The notes under the pieces: generated by a model
Seen by the model: the letters and a program-made list of their open reading frames with translations, nothing else
What the model was told of the DNA's origin: nothing
The model's database searches: none
Shown here: piece by piece, positions 55,801 to 64,000 of the stretch
Numbering within the stretch: position 1 is the first letter of the stretch
How the letters are laid out: every line of letters starts with the position of its first letter
Made by a program: the position numbers and the translations under genes
Assembly: GCA_020698575.1 (NCBI GenBank)
Contig: CM036248.1
Location: 10,569,729-10,633,728, forward strand
DNA: 64,000 nt
Direction of reading: 5' to 3'
DNA from: Bostrychus sinensis
Taxonomy: Eukaryota > Chordata > Actinopteri > Gobiiformes > Eleotridae

Positions 55801-56060
55801 TAATATTGCTTATTTATATTGCTTCAGCCGTGTCTTTTTCATTCATGAAGCTACCACTGCCTCAGGAAGATGATGTTGCCTTGTTTGAGCTGCATTTCCG
55901 TGGAGCGTGGAGGACATGTGTGCGCCTGATTTATGGCTCGCTCTCACATCTTCTGCAGCGTTTTGCGACACATATGGGCCGCCCAACTGCTCAACGCCGC
56001 ATGCCAACGGTTTGCTGAGGAGGCACATATGCTTCTTCCTCTGTTTTGTCAAGTTTATCG
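55801..56060. promoter_or_regulatory. Candidate non-repetitive block with paired CATATG boxes
   Basis: Unique sequence with CATATG E-boxes near 55972 and 56026, open in several frames but with no recognised motif. Could be an enhancer-like block or chance. Confidence 0.2.
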
Positions 56061-56184
56061 CAAAGAAAACTGTTTCAAATTATTGCATATTTTGAAGATT
56101 TCTTTTTTTTTTACAGGCAAAAGTTACACTATAAAAGATCATTACTTAGCAAAAGCAATGACCCTTACATCTCATATTTGTAAA

Positions 56185-56760
56185 GATACAGTGCCCAGGC
56201 CTGGGATCTTCTGGTTCAGGGGTAAATGCTCTATCCATTGAGCCACAAAACCCTATATCTCAAAATGTTAAAGATACAGCATAGTGATGGACCTGGGATC
56301 TTCTAGTTCAGGTGTAAATGCTCTACCCGCTGACCCACAAAGCCATTATATCTCACACTGACAAAGATATATAATGAGCTAATGTTAGGCTCTTCTAGTT
56401 CAGGGGTAAATGCTCTAGCCACTGACACACAAAGCCATTAATAACATACACTGATGGAAATACAGTATAGTGCCCTGGCTGGGGATCTTCTAGTTCAGGG
56501 ATAAATGCTCTGCCCATTCAGCCACAAAACCCTATATCTAACAATGGTAAAGATACAGTATAGTTTCCAGACTGGGAATATTTTAGTTCAGGGGTAAATG
56601 CTTTACCCACTGACCCCCAAAGCCCTTATATCCTCACACTGATAAAGATATGCAGTAATGAGAATATATAGGATCTTCTAGTTCAGGGGTAAATCCATTG
56701 AGCCTCAGAGCCCATATATCTCACAATGATAAAGAATCTATTTAAACCAAGCATTTGTTC
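56185..56760 (-). repeat. Tandem array of six tRNA-like units, about 92 bp each
   Basis: On the minus strand each unit has a polymerase III A-box-like TGGCTCAATGGATAGAGC (unit 1 at 56228-56245). Next comes CCCCTGAACCAGAAGATCCC, then a degenerate B-box-like GGTCCATCAC and an AT-rich spacer TGTATCTTTA. Plus-strand starts of TTCTAGTTCAGGGGTAAAT are at about 56208, 56300, 56392, 56487, 56580 and 56674. The last unit is shortened. This looks like amplification of a tRNA-derived SINE head. Confidence 0.85.
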
Positions 56761-57089
56761 CTTTACTGACCCCTTGTGGCTGGAGTTGGTATGTTTGGGG
56801 CCTTAAACTAGTAACTTGGCTCCTTGGCCCATTACTGACATTTTCTGAAAATGTTATCTGACGCTGATTATTATTTCTCGAGTTATCTTGCTAACACACT
56901 AACAAGTCGAGCCGACAAACCAACGCTGGCAAAATGAGTTAAACATAGATTTGTCCCCCAAAAAAGAGCCCAAGTGGCCCATGGTTGATCTAAATATCAT
57001 CCGAATTGACTGATCGACTGATTAAAATAAATACTTTGCAGCTGCTGGAAAATGCTACTTGTCTGCAATGCCTGGGAGGCCCATAATAC

Positions 57090-57290
57090 ATGACTGTGCC
57101 AATTTTGTGCCGGAAGAAAGAGGAAAAACTGGACAGGAATGAGAGATAAGAGGCAGCGGCGGGACAGCACTGTGGGGGGAAATGGGACAGGAGCCCAAAC
57201 AGAGAGATAGAGAGAGGAGGAGGAGGAGGAGATGGTGGCGGGCGACAGGAGATGAGATGAAGACAGATAACACGGTGAAGTGGTAAAATG
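57090..57290 (+). repeat. Purine-rich GA/GGA tract
   Basis: Dense GAGA and GGAGGAGG runs. The serine/proline-rich frames on the opposite strand (56990-57419) come from this composition. Confidence 0.8.
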
Positions 57291-57769
57291 AATAGAGTCT
57301 GGAGATGAGACAGACACACACAGCCAGGGACTGAGAGATGGAGGCGTGGAGAAATGTAGTTGCTGGAGGCATTTCACAATCATAATATCTTTAAATAAAA
57401 TCATGTCTGTCAATTTCATTATTTCTAAATTTAACTGACTGGTTTTTAATTATTTAGACTACAGGAGAAGTGTGTTCATTTTCCCTGAGAGAAGACATTT
57501 ATAAACTAATAAAAAAGAGAAGAAAAACCAAGTCACTGTAAATTTACCTGAAGTATAAAAAGCCATAATTTCATGTGGCTGTATGATTATAAAATCTTTA
57601 AAAACATAGCGTGCTGCGTTGTACTTGGACCCACACGAAGCGGCCAACAAACAGCCTTCTTCTGGGAGTCATTCAGACTGGCTGACTGATATTGTATTTT
57701 GCCATATTATGTATTTTAAAGTGTTTTTTTTAGTAAAAAAATACACAAATAGTAAAATAATACAGATAC

Positions 57770-57920
57770 TTGCTCTAAAATGTAGTGAAGTAAAAGTGAA
57801 AGTACTAGTAAAATTTACGCAAATAAAGTACAAATACATTGTACAAATTGTACATACAAATTGTACTTAGGTAAAGTAACTTAAGTACTTTTACGTTGTT
57901 ACATTCCACCACTGCCTATT
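57770..57920 (-). mobile_element. MITE fragment, AGTAAAAGTA family
   Basis: AGTGAAGTAAAAGTGAAAG, AACTTAAGTACTTTTACG and TTACATTCCACCACTG mirror the end of the 6131-6631 element in reverse. Confidence 0.7.
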
Positions 57921-58447
57921 TGTACACCATAATAATGCAAAAACAGAAACATTTTTCAGCTGGTAATTTTCCAGTTTTTTGTTTTGTTTTGTTTTTTGCT
58001 TTGCTTATGCAACAAAGTAAATAACTATAAATGCATCTAAATATTTGTGTGTAAAACAATCTGCCTACTGTCTCTATACTCATTCATCCTCATCTGTTAG
58101 GAGTCACAGAAAGGACATGCAGAGTCCACACTGAGTTGGCCAGAGCTAACCCTAACCCTGCCACAGTGCACCCCACTATCTCTGTTAAAGTTGTATCCTT
58201 TTCTATCCTTACTGCTGTTCTACACTGTTGTTATGTTTGGCTTTTAGTGCAACACTGCCTCATTAACCAGATCTACAGATACTACTCAACTACGTTCTTA
58301 TTGATATTTCTATATTATATTATTATACTGTTATATCCTTTCTATTGACAATTACTAATCTGGATCCCGAGTGCCTTATATTTTATTACTTTGTGAAGTT
58401 GCTGCTAGAACTTGAATTTCCTTTGGGATCAATATATCTATCTAATC

Positions 58448-58914
58448 TACACTATATTTCCAAAAGTAATCGCTCACCCACCAAAATAACTGAATTGTGG
58501 GATTGTTGTTATGAGCAGGGCTTGGCCTCTTAGTTCCAGTGAAAGGAACTCTGAATGCTTCAGCCAGAGATTTTGGACAATTCCATGCTCCCAACTTTGT
58601 GGGAACAGTTTGGGGATGGCCACTTCCTGTTCCAACATGATTGCACCACTGCACAAAGCATGGTCCATAAAGACATGGATGAGTGAGTTTGGTGTAGAAG
58701 AACTTGAGTGGCCTGCACGGAGTCCTGAGCTCAACCTGACAAAACACCTTTGGGATGAATCAGTGTCTATGTCAGACATGTAGATGTCTGACGTAGATAG
58801 ATGAAAATTGTGGGCAGATGTCATATTAAACCCTGTGGATTAAGAATGGGACATCACCTAAGTTCATATGCATGTAAAGGCAGATAAGCTAATACTTTTT
58901 GGAATATAGTGTAT
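58448..58914 (+). mobile_element. Tc1/mariner element, internally deleted
   Basis: Ends are ACACTATATTTCCAAAAGTA and ACTTTTTGGAATATAGTGT, terminal inverted repeats between TA dinucleotides. The interior keeps only the last third of the transposase, with WPARSPELNLTKHLWDE, the region of the final catalytic acidic residue. The DNA-binding domain is gone. This is a dead element that other transposases could once have moved. Confidence 0.92.
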
Positions 58915-59249
58915 CTAATCTAATCTAGAAGAATCTGCTATTTCAGTTTTATTTCTTTAGCAACACTAAGGGTATGTCATCCTCTTATTCTACCACAATC
59001 CCAGTTTATCAACATTTGAATAAAAAATAAATATAAATATAAAAATAAAATAAATATCAAAATATGAAAATGACTGAGTATCTTTGCCCCATCATAAAAT
59101 GACACTGCTCTCTGTAAGCCTATAACCACCGCTTTAAAAAAAACAGACAGCAGATGTATCCACTCCACATTTGAAAGCTCAAATGTCTGGCACACAGTCG
59201 ACCAATAATCGCTCACTCAGACACACACTTAAACCGAAGCCTGCCGGGC

Positions 59250-60055
59250 AAATCTACACTCAAGACAATGACGTCATGCCAAAAACAAAAGCTCTTCAGT
59301 CTCAGAGCTGGTGGTCAGGAAGTCGAACCGCACTCAAAGGACAACATCTGTGGAAAACAAGAGCAAGAAATCCCAAAACCATGTTCAACTGATGACTCAC
59401 AAATCAATAAATCAGAGTTATATTATGTTTTTTTGATATCTAAAACTGGCCATGTCATGTAATTATATGCTGAAGCTTGAAAACAAACACATGGAAGCTT
59501 TGAATCATGTTTTCAAAATATGTAAAGGTCCCCTAATCTTCTAAATCAACTTTGTTGTTTTTATTTTTTAACCATATTATAATGTTGTTTCCACCTCAAA
59601 AACATACCTGGAGTAGTATTTTAGTTCATTCACACATTTGAGTAATCCTGTTTACTAAGGCCGTTCCCCTTTTCCAGAGCTGAAAACGCTCGGTCTCACG
59701 GCTCTATGTAGAGACGAGGAAGTGCTCCTGTGCGTTTCTAAAGCTCATACACCGTCACCGGACTCATTCTGATCATTTCAGAGCTTAAAGTTGCTAATTG
59801 CGTGCTAATTAGCCATTTTATGCTCTGTCCAGTTTCCACCGTTGCTAGCAGGGGGCGACAGACACCTAATCCAAGTTTTCTCTGCAAAGTCAAAGTAACA
59901 GCTCCCCTTTTCATACATACATTATTTCAAGATATAAAATGTGAAATACTAATGCAAAAGTGTCCAAATGATTTCAAAAAGCCTGAAAAAAAGCATAATA
60001 TAGGACCTTTACAGAGCTCTATTTTGTAAAACTGATGTTGGTTTGACCTTGACCA
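59250..60055 (+). repeat. Local duplication, copy 1
   Basis: TCTACACTCAAGA, GCTCTTCAGTCTCAGAGCTG, CAAAGGACAACATCTGTGG and TGATGACTCACAAATCAATA match copy 2 at 61967-62650. Further matches are GTCATGTAATTATATG and TTTTGTAAAACTG...TTTGACCTTGACCA. This copy is interrupted by an F1 MITE at 59522-60012, and copy 2 is interrupted elsewhere. Confidence 0.82.
59522..60012 (+). mobile_element. MITE family F1, copy 6
   Basis: Begins GTAAAGGTCCCCTAATCTTC and ends TAGGACCTTTAC. Contains GGTCTCACGGCTCTATGTA and GCAGGGGGCGACAGACAC. Its insertion point is empty in the duplicate at 62.5 kb. Confidence 0.85.
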
Positions 60056-60779
60056 TAGCTTAAAAATTGCGATCCCTGTGGTGATGAATGAATAGATCAA
60101 CCTGGTCCAACATGCACTGAATTGAGAGTGTTAATATATATGTAATAAATGATGCCAGCTCATTTCAGGGCATTTGTAATAGCCACTGACTTTTTGATGT
60201 AGTCTTTGCTATGCCCAGTAACTTCTGTTCAGATCTTGTTCCTTGTCCACATGCTTTTGTAAAATGTCAAACGTACAGTTAAAAGAAAAATATTGCATAG
60301 GTGTAATGCTAAAATTAGTTGTCAACAAACATGATTTAAATAACATTTATACAGTTTCAGGGTTACCAAATAAAAAGATAATTGCAATATTTATTTTGAA
60401 AAACAACACTTTACTGATATTAGTGGATGCTTGCTTGTAAGATAGTATCTAAGTATTTGATAACAACAACAAAAAACTCCATCATCCCTCCATCAAGCTG
60501 GAGATAGTCCAAGGGTAAATGCTCGTGCTACACTGAAAAAGTAAAAACAAATACAGTTTTCCTGTACTTTTTGGTTATCCGTGATTAAAAATGTTATGAG
60601 TTATCATGCTTTGTAAATGATATTAAAACTCCCTTTACTTCTTATATCTTTTACTTTCATCTCTTTATTTTTATAACTAAGCAAAAGGTATGACTAAGTA
60701 TGGTTTCAACTTAATATAAACTGTAAAAGTCAGGAGAAAGCTAAGCATAAATAGCAGCAGCTAAGTGATATTTGACATT
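60056..60779. other. No gene seen
   Basis: AT-rich unique sequence without a protein-like frame. Confidence 0.45.
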
Positions 60780-61270
60780 CCCATGTCCACAGAGACAGTG
60801 CAGGGGGCCAAACCAAAGGCTTTGTGTGTGGAGAGTATCCAGACTCGGGCCTTATTGAGTTCATGTTACACCATTGTCCCATATGGTTCCTCTTACCTCT
60901 TCCCCCCACAGTGAGTCCACATTGTGTTTTTCGAGCCTCTTTAGGGCTGTTAAGGAAATTACTCGGAAAAAGTGGTGTCAGCTGGTGCTGCGGCCCACTT
61001 CTCCTCTGGGATCTTGGATAATGACAGACGCACCGAGGGCCAAGAGCTTAAACTCAGGTGGGATTTGTCAGAAATACACAGCGGCTACTGGACAGGAGAG
61101 TGATAGGTATCCTCACATGGCTTATTACTTAAGCTATGGATACAAGATATTAAATTATATACCTTTAACCTGTTCTGGTATCATGCCAGCCGCTTTCTCG
61201 AGGCATATTTCAGGAACAGAAGTTACTTTCACTGTCTGTTTCCAGCACATTCTTAGGTCCATTGTGAAGC
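60780..61270. promoter_or_regulatory. Candidate non-repetitive block
   Basis: Repeat-free, relatively GC-rich 500 bp between two repeat-dense zones. A 133-codon plus-strand frame at 60874-61275 has no recognised motif. Either an enhancer-like block or chance open frame. Confidence 0.22.
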
Positions 61271-61524
61271 TGTAAATTACATATACAGTGTTATATAACT
61301 TTTCTCGGGGGATAGGTCCATGCTATGAAGCAGAAAATTGGTTTTGATATTCTTCAGTTCAGTGTAACTAAGCAATGTGACAAAAATGTAACACATGGCA
61401 TTTAAGCATTGTAAGTAACTCAAACTTAAGCACTTTTCAACTTGCAAAAACTGGAATATATAGCAATAATACATATATGCCAAAGTCTTCATCTCCTCAG
61501 ACACCACTAGCTCTATATCAGTGG

Positions 61525-61946
61525 TTAAAGATCCCCTATTCTGCTAAATCAACTCTTTTGAGCTTTTAACCTTGTTATAATGTTTGTACCACAAAAACAC
61601 ACCTGGAGTAGTATTTTGTTTCTTATATGTTTCAGTCATCATGTATTCTGAGGCCGTCTCTTTCTCATGATCTGAAAACGCTCGGTCTCACGGTTCTACA
61701 TAGACACGTGAAACCAGGAAGTGCTCCTGTGCGTTTCTAAAGCCCATACACCATCACCAGACTCGTTCTGATCATCTCAGACCTTAAACTGCTGTTACTA
61801 CAAAGCTATCAAGCTCATTTATCCATCTGTTAGCATCATGTCCAAATAGCCGTGCCAAACAGCCACATTATGCTATGAAATACTAATGCAAAGGTGTCCA
61901 ACATTATTTCACAAAGCCTGAAAAAAGCATAACATGGTCCCTTTAA
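61525..61946 (+). mobile_element. MITE family F1, copy 7
   Basis: Starts TTAAAGATCCCCTATTCTGC and ends GGTCCCTTTAA. Shares GCTCGGTCTCACGGTTCTAC and GGAAGTGCTCCTGTGCGTT. Somewhat shortened. Confidence 0.8.
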
Positions 61947-61966
61947 AATAATCAATTCTACACTCA

Positions 61967-62650
61967 AGAGAGACAGCTGCCGTACACAAAGCTCTTCAGT
62001 CTCAGAACTGGTGGACAGGAAGTCAAACTGCACTCAAAGGACAACATCTGTGGACGACGAGGACAAAACCAAAACCATGTTTAACAGATGACTCACAAAT
62101 CAATAAATCAATACAATGGTTATTACAATTTTATTTTGTTTGGGCTCTGCTTTTTCTGAATGTCTAGACTGCAAAATGCACCAGGTCATGTAATTATTAG
62201 GGCTGACAGCTTCTGGTCGCTTAATGAACTTATTATTAGTGAGTGAGGCCTTGCTCGACTAAAATGTTACTGGTCGATTATTACTTATTACTTAATAAAT
62301 TGGATTTTTCATATTCAAGATATTGGTGATTTTTAGATATAAGTTTATTTTACTGTTAACAGTTTCTTAATCTGTTTCATCACCTTATTATTGTGACGTC
62401 ACTTGTTTGTGTAACACTCTGATAGCCCTCCCCCCTCACACATGCCCTTGGTCAATTTTTCGCTGTGCTGCAGGGCATGACTTTGAATTTCTTTGGTCGA
62501 CTACAGTCCTAGAAATTATATGTTGAGGGTTAAAAAACAAAAACATGGAAATTTAAAAAAGGGTTTTTCCAAAAAATATTTAAGAGCAATATTTTGTAAA
62601 ACTGGCTAAATATCTACAGAGTGCTTTAAGTGTGGGTTTGACCTTGACCA
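61967..62650 (+). repeat. Local duplication, copy 2
   Basis: Partner of 59250-60055, same orientation, 2.7 kb away. This copy lacks the F1 insertion but carries a hAT-like MITE at 62198-62511. Confidence 0.82.
62198..62511 (+). mobile_element. hAT-like MITE with 8-bp target duplication
   Basis: Begins TAGGGCTGACAGCTTCTGG and ends TTTGGTCGACTACAGTCCTA. Flanks GTAATTAT (62190-62197) and GAAATTAT (62512-62519) match at 7 of 8 bases. The uninterrupted GTAATTATATG exists at 59459 in the duplicate, confirming the insertion boundaries. Confidence 0.85.
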
Positions 62651-63034
62651 GGAAATGATTAACCTGATGAAATAAGATGAGTCTGGAATCCTTTCACAGC
62701 CATTAATACTTGAGTATAGATGCATATCATTGCCAGCCTTGCGTACAAAAAGTACAAAGAGTTTTCTATTCCTAAAAATATGCTATTTTGCTAACCCTAT
62801 GTATTAAAAAGGTTTTACATTACATTAGCTCACACAACTCCATCTAGTGTTACAGAGTATAACAGCAGGGAACATCACTTATTGGAGTTTTCTGTTGATG
62901 TCTCTGTAAAACATGGGGGACCAGATTTCATAATTTTTATTTTTATTTTTTTTCACAAATCCTGGTGCATTTGAATTCACCAAGAAACAAAACACTTATG
63001 AAATACAATTTTCTGTCTTGTCATTCAAAGAAAA

Positions 63035-63185
63035 TGAAGCTATGGCTTAAGTTCAAAACAGCGACAACTGGAACATGGTTTATTGAAAACTGGGACAGAG
63101 TTTGTATTTATATACTTATACTGTATAATATTTTTGGAAACATGGCATGGAGTCTGAAACCGCGACTATCTAGTCACCCTGGTAA
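63035..63185 (+). mobile_element. MITE fragment, TAGTCACCCT end
   Basis: GCGACAACTGGAACATGG, TTATTGAAAACTGGGACAG and CGACTATCTAGTCACCCT correspond to the right half of the element at 8630-9325. Confidence 0.6.
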
Positions 63186-63264
63186 AACAGCAGACATATT
63201 TAAAAATTGGTGTGTAAAATAACTAGCTACATATTGTAATATCCTGTTATAGCAGGCCTGTAGT

Positions 63265-64000
63265 AGGGCTGCACAATATGGAAAAAACTTTCGATATTTG
63301 ATAACAATGTTGAATACTGCAATTACTAGTGTTACTGCAATATTTTAAAATTGGGCCTATTCTGACACAGTAAGTTAAATTCGCCTAAAATAAAAATGTA
63401 AGTCCCTGTATTCAGAAGTCAAAACAGTGTCAAAAATCAAAACTTAACACAGACTAAACCAGGACTAAAACAAGGCTAAATTTTGCCTAAATTAAGGAAA
63501 TTACCACTAAAACTGGACCTTTTTTACATTTTTATTTAGTCACACACACATTTTCTTTCAAGGCTCTGGTAGGAAAATTATTTTTTAGTATAAATCTCTG
63601 TCAGATGGAAGACCATTGCGTTATTGCAATATATTTAGATTCTTGCAACCTGTAGTATAAAGGGATTGTAAAATATAAATCTCAGAGTCTGCAAGCAGTA
63701 CCACTAGACAGAGGTCGCGTACCAGTGAGACCCGTACCCCAGTTTAAGAACCGCTGTCCTGTAGAATGGCGTAGAGCTTTTAAAAAAGCATTGTGATTTT
63801 ATGAGAGTGACCAAAGTATATTCCTACTCCTAGTGCAACACACATACTCCTGTCTATACCACAGCTCAGTGTATACTTCTGCATTCAGCTAACCACAAGA
63901 GTTTGGATTGAATTTCAGTTCGAGTGAGACCTTTTTTGGTCAAACTCTTCAACACCCTCCACGGGCCTATAATAGTTTTGTGTGTTTTTCTGTCAGCAGC
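63265..64000. repeat. Repeat-rich end of window, no gene
   Basis: AGGGCTGCACAATATGG begins a common non-autonomous fish element. A small AACCAGGACTAAAAC fragment near 63455 and a TTTAAGAACCGCTGTCCT terminus near 63740 resemble the array-bearing element of 24 kb in degraded form. No exon seen. Confidence 0.5.

Noticed and set aside
57090..57419. Minus-strand serine/proline-rich frames over 100 codons
   Set aside because: They are produced by a GA-rich low-complexity tract and overlap in three frames.
58511..58783. A 90-codon gene
   Set aside because: It is the C-terminal scrap of a Tc1-type transposase inside inverted repeats, already listed as a mobile element.

Overview
This window looks like teleost fish nuclear DNA. 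It is AT-rich and intron-dominated. It carries a vertebrate multi-exon gene, a Rex3/RTE-type LINE ending in GATG-type repeats, teleost-style Tc1/mariner relics, and very many short MITE-like and tRNA-derived repeats. There are no bacterial-type operons, CRISPR arrays or intact RNA genes. No finer taxonomic call is supported.

The one convincing gene is psd2 (EFA6C, an ARF6 guanine-nucleotide exchange factor) on the minus strand. I reconstructed 13 coding exons from 44097 down to the stop codon at 15156. All have GT-AG junctions and compatible phases. Joined, they total 1569 nt, or 522 residues plus stop. The order is a short unique N-terminus, a Sec7 domain (about residues 54-213), a PH domain (about 258-371) and a C-terminal helical tail. 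The first coding exon sits 15 kb from the second beside a CpG-rich promoter-like segment. It would make a short isoform without the long acidic N-terminus of mammalian PSD2, and I find no exon for that N-terminus anywhere in the window.

Layout. 1-15155: downstream flank of psd2, with MITEs, a 30-bp minisatellite, Tc1 relics, a Rex3 scrap and one unexplained CpG-rich segment near 11.4-11.75 kb. 15156-29001: exons 2-13, with introns full of degenerate GGTTTAGTCCTGG arrays and MITEs. 29002-44047: the giant first intron, with a 1.6-kb element bearing roughly 150-bp terminal inverted repeats, a SINE, several MITEs and non-repetitive segments that may be regulatory. 44048-44560: first coding exon and promoter. 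44561-64000: upstream flank without a recognisable gene. It holds a thrice-repeated 150-bp motif, a dead Rex3 copy, a tandem array of tRNA-like units, an internally deleted Tc1 element and a local duplication whose two halves carry different MITE insertions.

Most of the interest lies in the repeats: arrays carried inside mobile elements, a minisatellite sitting in a splice-acceptor region, and paralogous empty sites that reveal target-site preferences. All family names rest on recognition by eye, without database searches.
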